Source: Cephalothrix simula (Eukaryota; Nemertea; Palaeonemertea; Archinemertea; Cephalotrichidae). From it: a stretch of 12,583 bases of DNA. Numbering within the stretch: the first letter of the stretch is position 1; every line of letters starts with the position of its first letter. The stretch covers positions 1 through 12,583 of the forward strand of contig JAXIUW010183514.1 in the NCBI GenBank assembly GCA_035591015.1, given 5' to 3'. Both the position numbers and the translations under genes were made by a program. Below, one piece after another: positions 1 to 8,441 of this stretch. Below the pieces are notes generated by a model. The model saw only the letters and a program-made list of their open reading frames with translations, ran no database searches and was not told the origin of the DNA.

Positions 1-700
1 AGTTTTGATACGTCGAAATATTGTTCTAATAGTGGTCTTTCATTGGATAAATTTGGGGGTCGGTCCATGAATAATTTATCTTACAAATGGGCGGAGAAAG
101 AAAAAAAGCATTTTTTTGGGGACACTCTGTATAGTCCTGTATTCCCAACATTCTCCACAATGCGGTGACTTTAATTGCCTAGTGCATTACACCTTTCTTC
201 ATTATTAACCATTTTAATTACTTGTCTGGTACTTTACTAACACTTTCATCTTCATCAATGATGATACCAACATCATATATCTTCTGAAGATATGATTTTG
301 GTGATGCACAAGTCGTTAGGTGGTTTCTATTTTACGCTAACACAATAACTGATCAAATTCAGATATACCAAAGACAACTCAAAATGCTCTCAAAAACGAC
401 CCTTATGGAACGTACACAGTGTCAACCTTTTCGTTTCTTATTTTAGCCGATTGTGATGCTCCTAGCGGCAAAAATGGAAATCTTTTAACAAAAGGCCTAG
501 AAAAATTAGTGCTAGAAATAAACTGATAAATTAGCTTAGGACCCGAGTTAGGACCTGTTTTCTTAAACTGATCATGGTGATTTAAAATACACTAACTGGA
601 CGAACGAATTGGATGTGCAGAAAAACTCCCTGGAAAAAAACCGTAAGAATTTCCCCCATAAATTGGATTTGTATTCAGGCAATGTAAAGTCCATCAAAAT
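1..700. other. AT-rich stretch with no supported gene
   Basis: I see no convincing exon, RNA gene or repeat family here. There is a small near-palindrome around 280-296 (ATATCTTC facing GAAGATAT) and a short direct repeat of TTAGGACC near 537-556. Stop codons are frequent in every frame. It is probably intergenic or intronic. Confidence 0.5.
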
Positions 701-719
701 GGCTGATATTTGGGAATGT

Positions 720-796
720 GGCGCCCTCTAGTGGCGAAAAACTGAACTGTCTGTATAGTTATTGTGTTATTCAGTTTTTCGCCGCTGGGGGCGGCA
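720..796. promoter_or_regulatory. Hairpin containing a CTCF-like core motif
   Basis: Two inverted arms, 720-746 and 770-796, flank a loop of about 23 bases. The inner 13 bases of the arms (GCGAAAAACTGAA and its complement) match perfectly; the outer parts match with a few differences. The left arm holds GCGCCCTCTAGTGG (721-734), whose complement CCACTAGAGGGCGC fits the known bilaterian CTCF core consensus. The right arm holds the diverged CCGCTGGGGGCGGC. The layout is seen directly; CTCF binding is inferred. The hairpin could also be the remains of a small repeat that carries this motif in many animal genomes. Confidence 0.45.
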
Positions 797-2170
797 TATT
801 GGCACCAGATTTCCGATTATGGGCTGTTGTCTTTTTATTACCTAACCGTACAGGAGCAGTAGTTTGTTGGGGTAAGAGTCTTACAACTTCTGACTTACAT
901 TACGCATGTCTTGAGGGACAGTTCTTCCACATTCTCATGCGCTCTCATACGAAAGAAAACTTTCGCTAAGTAATGTGTACTGTAGGTTGCCTATGATTTT
1001 TGGAGACGTTCTGGGGCCTTTTGGTCCCTTTCTTGCGCATTTGTGTTTTTATAAAATAGTTTCCATGTTAATTGTACATTTGATTGAAAGTGGTATATTC
1101 GTGTTGTTGTTGAAAATCACATTACGCATGTTTGAGAGCAATATTGACGTTGGAAAACGTTTCTGGACATGTTGTCCAGTAATTCCCTGAATTTGGCAGG
1201 AGTAAATAAAAATTTTGTTTGCTTATATATTAGATTTCATCAATGCTAAAGATTTATTAATACATAACGACAAGGTGATCAGTTAATGACCGTTCCTTTA
1301 ATGTTATATTTGTTCGTTTCTTTAATATTCTATTTGTTTAAATATCACAATTAAATTAGATAGTGAAGTACATGAATTATCAGTGCATTGTGCATACTTA
1401 CAAACAAAACCTGATTTATCTATAAAATTATCCTGAAAAAAGAAAATATATTTTGATTTTATGCTGCTTTTAGCATCTAAGATCTTAGTATTTGTTGAAA
1501 TGGTACATGCTAAACTTTGTCCCCAGGGGTCAGTTAAATAAGAGGGGCCAGGGCCCGAGTAGCTAACTGTTCCTTTATGAATTAAAATTGAATTTGAATT
1601 AGTGACATAAATTTACGTCTAACAAAGTTCAAGTTGGAAAAAAATTATTTTTCTTAAGGAAAAATTGGAAATTATTGGGGGTGGGGTGCTAAGAACTAAG
1701 ATGTACTAAGAAGAGGAAAAAAGACAAATTTTGGGGGTCAAATATTTAAGGGGATGAGTAGGTCCCAGACTGTATTATTGGTTTTATGCCAACCGTTTAT
1801 GCCAATTGTTTCCTCGAACCCCTGACCTATACTGACTTTTCGGTCATTGCATATTTGATCATCATAAGCATCATCCTATCCAGGTTTATTACTCGATGAC
1901 CACCCCGTGGGGACTTTCGTTACGTCTAATTATGAATATGTAACCGTATTGCCTTAAGCATGTTGAGTAAAAATCAATGGATGCATTCTTCAGCATGATA
2001 ATGCAAGCTCTGATTGCGAATGACGAACATAATGCCCAAATCCCTAGTGGTTATGTAAGTTACCAAGCTATTGTTTTAATTCTAAAGTAGGAAGTTGCTA
2101 TACCCTGAATCTCCAATAATTCTCTTGTGGATTTTGTTTCCTGAGATAAGTTCTCATGCTTCTTTTACAT
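797..2170. other. AT-rich stretch with minor hairpins and a short direct repeat
   Basis: No exon is supported. Visible structure is limited to small hairpins: CGAAAG/CTTTCG around an AAAA loop near 951-966, and CTGGACA/TGTCCAG near 1163-1179. A 13-base direct repeat, ACATTACGCATGT, occurs near 898 and again near 1120, each followed by a TTGAG-like tail. Open frames of 70-80 codons at 718-969 and 975-1190 have no coding character. GGGGACTTTC near 1908 resembles a kappaB site but stands alone. Confidence 0.4.
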
Positions 2171-2179
2171 ATAGCATGG

Positions 2180-2214
2180 GCATGCGCATTTGTAAAATCA
2201 ATGTTAGCATGCGC
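2180..2214. promoter_or_regulatory. Pair of NRF1-like GCATGCGC sites
   Basis: The octamer GCATGCGC occurs at 2180-2187 and 2207-2214. A third copy lies in the stronger palindrome at 2496-2507. This is the core of the NRF1 consensus found in animal CpG-rich promoters. Here the surroundings are AT-rich and no transcript start is evident, so the sites may instead belong to the adjacent repeat block. Confidence 0.3.
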
Positions 2215-2495
2215 ACATTTCATCTCAGACATTGTTATTCGATTTAGAGCATGTTTCTATGACCTATCCCACCGTTTTCGAAAAAAAAATTATTAGCTGA
2301 CTTTTGGGCCAAAAAGGGCTTCAGGTTGCGGCGCAATTTTTTTTTGGAACATGTGCATCAATAGTCACGGTGCTTCTACAGGCGGTTTTGGATTCAAAAA
2401 ATATACCATCCACGAACTCTTGGTTGACTAAGATATATAAGGATTTTTAGCCTAAAAAGTAAATCCTTTAATTTTCAGTTTTTAAAAAATGCGCG

Positions 2496-2507
2496 TGCGC
2501 ATGCGCA
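2496..2507. promoter_or_regulatory. Perfect NRF1-type palindrome
   Basis: TGCGCATGCGCA is a perfect 12-base palindrome that matches the NRF1 consensus. It sits in an alternating purine-pyrimidine run starting near 2490, which could also favour Z-DNA. It lies in the central part of the large inverted repeat. No promoter can be assigned to it. Confidence 0.4.
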
Positions 2508-2914
2508 AAAAATCAACTTGCCTAAAATAAAAAGCATGCCATTAGACCAATTGGGTGCATGTTTGTATCTGCTCGTAATACATGAGTATGCCCTTGACCA
2601 AACCCTTTTCATGATATTAGAGTTTGGAATTCCGAAAACCGACTTTTCAGCCGCTTATATCTCAAAAACGGTTGAGTTTAGGGCAAATATATTTATTTAT
2701 GTACCACCAATTAGTCATTAGTCATGGCATTCTTTTTTCCTAGTTTTGGCACCGCAACCCAGAAATATCGGAAAAAAAGCACTTTAGGCTATTAAATTGA
2801 CCCTTACATATGCCTTAGTCAATCACCAAGAGGTCGTGGATGGAATATTTTAAAAATCCAAAACCGCATTTAGAAGCACCGTGTAGTTAATGCATATACA
2901 TGCACCAAATTTCA

Positions 2915-3044
2915 ACTCGGTACGACCTCCCACGGCTGGGATCTATATAGGGGCGGAATCCGCAGGTGGTACCACAGCAAAAATAGCCCTTCAAATATAG
3001 GATTATATTAAGATCTCCGAGTTGAATGGGAGTTGAAATTTGAC
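2915..3044. repeat. Nested inverted repeat within the right arm
   Basis: ATTTCAACTCGG near 2909 faces CCGAGTTGAA and GAGTTGAAATTTG at 3017-3042 on the opposite strand. This segment is missing from the left arm of the larger inverted repeat, so it looks like a later insertion of roughly 130-150 bases. No target-site duplication is obvious. Confidence 0.4.
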
Positions 3045-3115
3045 ATAGGATCATTTTCGCCGCCAGGAGCCCATTTTGGCCAAAAAGTTGCCAAATAATT
3101 TTTTTTTAAATTGGC

Positions 3116-3906
3116 CGCAGCTAACTTTTTGGGGGTTACTGGGGTCCAGACTCCAGCAAAGGATAACACCTGGCACCTTTTAAGCCTGTTTAGCTCGTTT
3201 TGGGACCTTCGCCCTTCGGCGTCATTTTGGGCTGCTTTTCCCCAATTACTTAAATCCGAAAAATCAATATTTTGGCGCCATATTTTTGTACGAAAGGCGG
3301 GTCCGTGTTCCGGTCAACACATATCTATGCCTAAAAATCTTTTCAGTCCATCCATGTCCATTCAATGCTGATTCAAGAAACAATGAAACCAAGGACGTCT
3401 GAATGTCATATGAATGAATGGTCACTAATTTCCAATCAGGATCAATTAAGCACTGTGAATTGTGATTCTTCATCAGTTGACATTCTCTTTCATTATGTAA
3501 TACGATACTTTCCATACTTTAAGAAATGATACTTATGATGTATTGTCTCTAATTGTAGGTCTTTTCTCTCAACTTTTAATGCATTATCGTCATGCTACTT
3601 CCTGCTCCAAGTAGCATTAAGAAAAGCACAATGCAATAATCTCCAATTATTTTCTTTCATTCTTTTTTCTAATAATCTTCAAATGCAAAATGTGAAGGGC
3701 CTTCTTTCTTCAAATACCTTATAGGCATGGTATTGCATTTGATCGCGTGCGTCTTCTAAAATACATGTTTAAATTGTTGCTGCAGGCATTTTTGAAATAA
3801 TATTTTTTTTATAAAACACAAAATAAAAGAAACGATCTGATTTCTTGTGGAGAACTCAGGAAAAAATAGAAATCAGTTATTTTGAGGGTATAGTAAATGA
3901 TTTTCG
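3116..3906. other. Unassigned region between the repeat block and the CCAAT/CRE pair
   Basis: 3116-3310 is less AT-rich than its surroundings and may be an extension of the neighbouring repeat. An 86-codon plus-strand frame at 3111-3371 has low-complexity hydrophobic content and no splice or start context. From 3310 to 3906 the sequence is AT-rich, with no exon I can support on either strand. Confidence 0.35.
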
Positions 3907-3929
3907 CCTGATTGGCAGCTATGACGTCA
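3907..3929. promoter_or_regulatory. Inverted CCAAT box next to a perfect CRE
   Basis: CTGATTGGC (reverse CCAAT, the NF-Y type) starts near 3908 and is followed within about ten bases by TGACGTCA at 3922-3929, the full palindromic cAMP response element. This pairing is common in animal promoters. It lies about 450 bases upstream of the candidate start at 4378, so it could serve that gene. Binding is inferred from the motifs only. Confidence 0.4.
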
Positions 3930-4081
3930 TGACTTTTATTTTTGAATTCCTTGAGATCTTTAAACAGTTTAAAAAGAAAAAAAAGTAGAATTGCTTCTTG
4001 AACTTGACATTTACATGATTTTAATAAGAACATAAAATATGTTTATTTAGTCATATTTATTATTAATGCGTACGTATTTCT

Positions 4082-4180
4082 CTACCATCCAGGTTATATA
4101 TCTTTAATATTTACTTACCATAAGCTACCCAGAGATTGGTAAATATTACTACCACATTTTGGCAACCATTCTTGGTAGAT
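4082..4180. repeat. Small nested inverted repeat
   Basis: TCTACCA near 4082 faces TGGTAGA near 4174. Inside these, TAATATTTA (about 4103) faces TAAATATTA (about 4139). The roughly 100-base unit could be a very short foldback element just upstream of the candidate promoter. The stems are short and AT-rich, so chance is possible. Confidence 0.3.
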
Positions 4181-4377
4181 TAAGGCCTCCTATTGTCAAT
4201 TTTGTCATTCATTGCAACCGATAGAGGGACTGGGCATTATGTCAATTGGCCTGTTCTATTCATAGACTAGACTCCCCATTAACTAAGAGTTATTCAGAAA
4301 TAGACGTGTGTGCATTCAGGCCAGTCGTTTGTACGGTGCAGTGTGATTCCTAGTAGTTAGTGCCAAAAGTAGTTAAT

Positions 4378-4449
4378 ATGTCTTTAGTTATTCCAACAAA
4401 TTCCTTGTCCCAAGTCTCGGATAAACTTAAGGATGATAATCCAGAAAAG
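4378..4449 (+). CDS. Candidate first coding exon, unknown protein (24 codons)
   Basis: The frame starts at ATG 4378 and runs 24 codons to AAG, followed at once by GTACGT, a good splice donor, so the intron falls in phase 0. The peptide begins MSLVIPTNSL and ends KDDNPEK, which is polar and protein-like. I do not recognise the family. The preceding 60 bases could be the 5' UTR, with CAGTC near 4322 as a possible initiator; there is no TATA box. The next exon could be 5710 onward, which also opens in phase 0. Without a transcript, the start and the gene are provisional. Confidence 0.4.
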
Positions 4450-5155
4450 GTACGTTATTAAAAATTCAAATAGATCATTTATTTCATTGATATATTAGCT
4501 ATTTTTATGATAAAATTTTGTAATCTTGCGAGCTGACAGAAAACACCTGGGTACAATATAAATATAAAATGGCTGCCGGTTTGAATTTGAATGTCCCGCA
4601 ATTTGAATTTTAAAATTAATTTAAATGTATAATACAAAAATTTATACTGTATTTAAAAATTATTAATTTGCAAGATTAAATTTCTGTGCGATATTAAACT
4701 ATTATTATTATATAAACTGATATAAATCCCAAATATTTCAGAAATATACCTGAATATACTTTTCACTGCCGACAAGCTGGTGCAGTGGTGCTTAATTTAT
4801 TATTCCGAAAATCATTGCTAAGTTTATAGTGTCAATTTTGTCATTAAATTAATTAATCATATCATCAACTTAATTACTTATTAATTATGAATAATAAGGA
4901 CGAAATTTGATAATGGTCATAATTTTGATATAGATTGGTTTAAAAAAAACATTTTGATACAAAGATTTGTATCCGCAATTTTTGCTAAATATTTCCAAAA
5001 TTTTCAATACTTGATGTCCATGTCTGTATATAAAATTTCAATTGTATATAAAAGCCACACTTTGTGGTTTTGAAAACTGAAAGTAAATTTCTGAATTTAG
5101 ATAATTAGTCATGTCTGTATGAAGTTTATACAAGCATGATAATTACTTATTTCCG
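4450..5155. other. Possible first intron, very AT-rich
   Basis: No exon is supported. An acceptor-like TTTCAG ends at 4741, but the phase-0 frame after it stops within four codons. 4843-4890 is dense in TAATTA/ATTAAT, the homeodomain core, which could be regulatory or simply base composition. ATGTCTGTAT occurs twice, near 5020 and 5111. TGTCAATTTTGTCATT occurs at 4194-4209 and again near 4830. Confidence 0.35.
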
Positions 5156-5445
5156 TTGCTGAACTTTGTACTTTCTTATTCTACTTCAATAGGTGTTAAT
5201 ATGTGTTAATATGTCTTTCACATTGCATAATTTTTTTTGGAATCATTCAATTGAAATGAATTCAATAAGCCCCAGTTACTAGGCAGTGATCCTATAAAAA
5301 ATGACACGATGTTACCGATGGTCCTCGATGTTACCTACGTCTTGCTGAACTTTGCATATTCTTATCCTATAGGATAAGAATATGCAAAGTTCAGCAAGTC
5401 TTTCAATTGCAATAGGTACTAGGTAGTGATCTTACCTGCCTATAT
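5156..5445. repeat. Diverged tandem duplication of about 186 bp
   Basis: Copy A starts at 5156 and copy B at 5342. Both open with TTGCTGAACTTTG and a TTCTTAT-type block, then share GTCTTTCA, ATTGCATA/ATTGCAATA and ACTAGG(C/T)AGTGATC before diverging near 5300 and 5440. Copy A also contains a perfect 10-base doublet, GTGTTAATAT (5193-5212). Copy B differs by carrying a palindrome where copy A has unrelated sequence. Confidence 0.5.
5341..5398. repeat. Perfect 58-bp palindrome with no spacer
   Basis: 5341-5369 is the exact reverse complement of 5370-5398, centred on CCTATAGG. It would form a 29-bp stem. The left half corresponds to sequence also present at 5156 in diverged form, so the right half looks like a fresh inverted copy of the left half. 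Such structures arise by template switching during replication, or as artefacts of library preparation or assembly. Confidence 0.85.
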
Positions 5446-5709
5446 TTTTATAAGACCTGCTTAAAAGCAATTTACTTGATTCTGGTCACTGCAAACCTTG
5501 AAACATTGTTACATCATGCTTATCTGATGCTTATATCCAATTTATAGTGTAAGTTATGACTTTTCTCCGTACTTCAAATGTTTGTATCTCTGAAAATATC
5601 TGAAACTACCTCATTAACTAAGTGTTATAGTACAAAGTGAAGATTTATCCGAGTATTTATCAGTAGTAAATAAGTGTAGAGTTCTAGATTTATCATTCTT
5701 TTTCTTTAG

Positions 5710-5895
5710 TTCATTGCACTTGAGATGCTGGGCACGTTTTCTACTGATGTAAACAGGAAAGATGCCAAAGACATTTTTTCTTTAAATTTTCATCATGCAT
5801 GTGTATATGCATATATATATGTATGTATGAATGTATGTATATACTCTACATACACCAATGACGAGGGATCCATCAGTTTTTTTCGTACGAGACCC
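5710..5895 (+). CDS. Candidate internal exon, unknown protein
   Basis: A pyrimidine-rich tract and TTTAG ending at 5709 form a good acceptor. The frame opens in phase 0 (FIALEMLGTF...) and stays open to GTAAGT at 5896, a consensus donor. The first 30 residues look protein-like and would continue the exon at 4378-4449 in frame. The second half is translated from a TATG/TGTA microsatellite (about 5800-5845) and looks less real. The true donor may lie earlier, for example the weak GTGTAT near 5800, which would give phase 1. No family is recognised. Confidence 0.3.
5798..5845. repeat. Imperfect TATG/TGTA microsatellite
   Basis: This is a run of TGTATATGCATATATATATG- and TATGTATGAATG-type units. 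It lies inside a candidate exon and weakens confidence in the 3' half of that exon. Length variation between individuals would be expected. Confidence 0.7.
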
Positions 5896-6039
5896 GTAAG
5901 TAATGTTGACTTTATTTCAACCTGTTTCAACATACTAGGTTTAATCACAACAGTAACTGGCCATTCCATAGATAGTAACGGCCTTACATATATATTGTTT
6001 GCCCCAAACCCTTTACAATTCAACATCACATAATCAGGA

Positions 6040-6866
6040 GTTTTCAGGACCATTGAAACACTGCATCCTCCTCGCTTTTGTTACTTTCTAATTTTGACAG
6101 GTGGTCCCTGAATTTTTAAGTATTTTCTTTTATTAATGTACTTCATGCCACCGTTTATAAAAATTAACTTTCACCTATGAGGCCTATGTAATTGGTATAT
6201 CTCGTATACCTTCAAAATGAAATGGGAGATCTGAAAGAACAGTATATTTTGAAGTATTTTTCTGCCTATTTATATACCTGTATTCGAGAAAATTGTTTTT
6301 TTAGGTCTACCCTATGTAAAAATGTGGACACCATTCCTATGTTGATGAATTGCTCCTATTATAACGTAAAATTAAGTCTGAAAATTTGTTTTTCTCGAGC
6401 CTTTTGAAAATATTCATTCCTGATCTATAACTCATTCACTTCTTTGAAAGGTTTGGGAAATTCGGTTGGGTTCATTTTGTATTTTTCAAAAGTCTGTGAG
6501 AATAAAAACGATTCAGGTGAACTGAGCTATAACTTTGTGATTTTTTATGGCTTTGTATGTTGACAAGTCATCTTTAGAAATTGGTAAGAAAGTGAATTAA
6601 TATGTATTACGCCTCAAGCATATGTGCCTCTGCATGTGCAATATGAATTAGCATAAATGTGAACTTTTTTATTCTTTGTTTGATTTTGTATGCATTCTAC
6701 TTTCAGTCTTTTTAGACATGTTAGATCATTAAAATGCATTTATTTTGCGTTTCGAAATATCTGTCAACTGAAGTAGTCGAGAAGACTTGCTTGAATACCA
6801 AGATGTGCCATGCATACAACACGTACAAAAAAATTAATGATTTTGTCACTGGTTTTACTATAAAAG
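6040..6866. other. No supported gene; weak splice-like signals only
   Basis: Acceptor-like sites occur at 6100 (TTTTGACAG) and near 6704 (CTACTTTCAG), but the frames after them close within about 11 to 22 codons without a good donor. The region is AT-rich and probably intronic if the plus-strand gene model holds. Confidence 0.35.
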
Positions 6867-7090
6867 CATGGGTGACGATCAGAGTGATCGATCATCGATC
6901 GATCAACTTCCAACCTCCAATTTTCAGCCTCCTCAATCAAGAGGTTCATTTAAATCGAATGCACTGTTTATCAACATCCGTTACTGAAAATATCAATCCT
7001 CTGAGATTGAAAAGTGTCTTTAGACACTGTGGAGGTCCGAGGTCCGGAAAAACCCGCGGAAAAATGCATGTCGAAATCCTGAAGAAGTGA
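6867..7090 (+). CDS. Possible terminal exon, unknown protein, two competing frames
   Basis: An acceptor-like ACTATAAAAG ends at 6866. One frame, needing one base from the previous exon, runs to TGA at 7088-7090 and ends MHVEILKK. A polyadenylation signal follows at 7167. A second frame starts at ATG 6868 (MGDDQSDRSSIDQLPTSNFQ) and stops after 39 codons; its polar content also looks protein-like. I cannot decide between them, and both could be chance. The 5' part is rich in GATC (6876-6903), and AGTGTCT/AGACACT forms a tight hairpin at 7013-7028. Confidence 0.25.
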
Positions 7091-7166
7091 AATGTGGATT
7101 CTGATCCACTTAAGACTATCAGAGATATACTTCATCATCATGAATTGGTCCGATCATTCTTAAGGC

Positions 7167-7172
7167 AATAAA
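7167..7172 (+). terminator. Candidate polyadenylation signal AATAAA
   Basis: AATAAA stands about 77 bases after the stop codon at 7090 and is followed about 20-25 bases later by a GT-rich stretch (GTGCAGTGTAG), the expected arrangement for cleavage. The hexamer is common by chance in AT-rich DNA, so it only supports the terminal-exon idea. Confidence 0.3.
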
Positions 7173-7398
7173 CCTAACTCGATTAGTGCAGTGTAGCTGC
7201 TTAAGATGTAATTTGCCAGTTTCCGAATTCTAGTCCAGATTATTGAAGTGCTTCGGCTATCTCATCTACCATATATATGTAGGGTTAATGTGATTATATA
7301 ATGTGATCGATCACAGAACGGGTAAATTCGAAATTGAAGTTGGAATTTTCAATCATATCCAGACGCCTCTGAATTTTCTTTAATTCTGTCATTGGCAG

Positions 7399-7538
7399 TT
7401 TCGATTGTTCTCCCTCCTTACCCAGATTTGTCCCTCAAGGGTTTAACTCAACATAGTCAACATATGATGAAGAATGAGCCACTAGAAAGGGTATATTCAA
7501 TAGGTATGATGCCGTCGAATTTGTTAATTCATGCTGAG
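7399..7538 (+). CDS. Candidate internal exon, unknown protein (46 codons)
   Basis: A pyrimidine-rich tract and ATTGGCAG end at 7398. The frame, needing one base from the previous exon, is open throughout and stays protein-like (PPYPDLSLKGL, later MMPSNLLIHAE), ending at GAG followed by the donor GTAAAA at 7539. Its balanced composition contrasts with the AT-rich flanks. If it belongs with the exon at 5710, that exon must end in phase 1. It could instead belong to an alternative or separate transcript, since 6867-7090 may be terminal. I do not recognise the family. Confidence 0.35.
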
Positions 7539-7539
7539 G

Positions 7540-8322
7540 TAAAAGTTGTGGCTGGAGAGAAAGTGAACAGATGTTTGAATGGGACCTTGACTTTTCTTTC
7601 TACTAAAATAGCTTTCTTGTAATATTTTTTCTTTAAAATTGCGTTGGACTGAATGTATGTGTAAAACCAGTGTAGACATCACATTTTTCTAAACGAAATT
7701 ACGTGTAATTAATTTTCAATCCAGACAAATTTAATTGAAAGTCATTATAAAATTAACGCCGTCAGAGGGGGCTTCATTGTGCTATCTTAGTACTTGGAAT
7801 TAATTCATCACATGTTAAAGTATGATATATTAAACTCCTAGAGGTGACACCAACGCATGGCCAGTCTCAGTATGTACGAAAACGAAGGTGCACTTTGTTG
7901 GAAGGTACATATACATTGTTTACCTTTTATTTGACGGTGTAAAATTTCCTAAGGTGTAAATAAATAGAGAAATTCCCATCGTTGTCGAGGCATCCTATCT
8001 AAAATTACTTGTTTCGGCTTGTGATTTATAGGGGACCCTTTTCACTTGTCACGCCTGATACCCCCTGTACATTTCAAATTGTTGGTTAAAATGTTCACGC
8101 TATGTAATAGAATAATAAGCATATTAATTTATGCATACATCAATTGTTCAAATTAACACTGGATTGTCAACAATTATCACGCATTTTAGATAATCCACGA
8201 TAGGCCACGATAGTAATTTTGATATTAATCTTACAAATTTACGGGTCGTTCGGTTTTTTAATTTACGAAATTTTGCAATGCATACGTTCAAATTTATTTT
8301 ATACCATTTTAAATGCTTATGC
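7540..8322. other. AT-rich stretch with no supported gene
   Basis: No exon with convincing splice signals is visible on either strand. A 72-codon minus-strand frame at 8148-8366 is lysine- and isoleucine-rich, as expected from AT-rich noncoding DNA, and overlaps the hairpin at 8323-8361. Confidence 0.4.
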
Positions 8323-8361
8323 ATCGATCCAGGAGCGTATGAGAATACGTTCCTGATCGAT
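8323..8361. repeat. Imperfect hairpin, 16-bp stem
   Basis: ATCGATCCAGGAGCGTA (8323-8339) pairs with TACGTTCCTGATCGAT (8346-8361), with one bulge and one G/T-type mismatch and a loop of about six bases. An overlapping alternative pairs TATGAGA with TCTCATA. No terminator or ncRNA context is evident. Confidence 0.5.
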
Positions 8362-8441
8362 CTCATACCTTATACCTTTAAAAAAATCGGATTAAATGCG
8401 AGAGCTTATTTATTTATCTTCTCAGTTCTAGACTATAAAGT

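Larger units (their letters stand above)
2281..3115. repeat. Large imperfect inverted repeat, possible non-autonomous transposon or nested repeat
   Basis: The left arm (about 2281-2465) and the right arm (about 2775-3115, read on the minus strand) align over most of their length. Shared blocks include AAAAAAATTATT at the outer ends, TTGGCCAAAA-like sequence, GTGCAT, CACGGTGCTTCTA, GCGGTTTTGGATT, CCATCCACGA and TTGACTAAG. The right arm carries about 150 extra bases (roughly 2915-3060), themselves flanked by inverted copies of GAGTTGAAATTTG, which suggests a nested insertion. The middle (2466-2775) contains the NRF1-like palindrome and no coding signal. I see no clear target-site duplication. 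The superfamily is unknown; the arms are diverged, so the element is old. Confidence 0.6.

Noticed and set aside
718-969. 83-codon plus-strand frame
   Set aside because: Its start lies in the CTCF-like hairpin and translation across the hairpin gives no domain; the hairpin explains the sequence better.
1908-1917. GGGGACTTTC resembling a kappaB site
   Set aside because: A single ten-base match with no neighbouring sites or promoter context.
3111-3371. 86-codon plus-strand frame in a GC-richer stretch
   Set aside because: It begins at the edge of the inverted-repeat block with no start context or splice signals, and no recognisable domain; probably repeat-derived.
4778-4788. TGGTGCAGTGG resembling a tRNA-type A box of a SINE
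   Set aside because: No B box follows at the expected distance and there is no A-rich tail or target-site duplication.
5793-6053. 86-codon minus-strand frame with protein-like composition
   Set aside because: It ends in microsatellite-encoded residues, lacks splice signals on that strand, and overlaps a plus-strand frame with better donor and acceptor sites.
6876-6903. Cluster of GATC tetramers
   Set aside because: Short and irregular, with no period or flanking structure; probably chance or ATCG slippage.
6734-7090. 118-codon plus-strand frame as an intact single-exon gene
   Set aside because: The first 45 codons lie in AT-rich intron-like sequence and no promoter is visible; only the part after 6866 was kept, as a possible exon.
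8148-8366. 72-codon minus-strand frame
   Set aside because: Lysine- and isoleucine-rich composition expected from AT-rich DNA, with no splice signals, and overlapping a hairpin.
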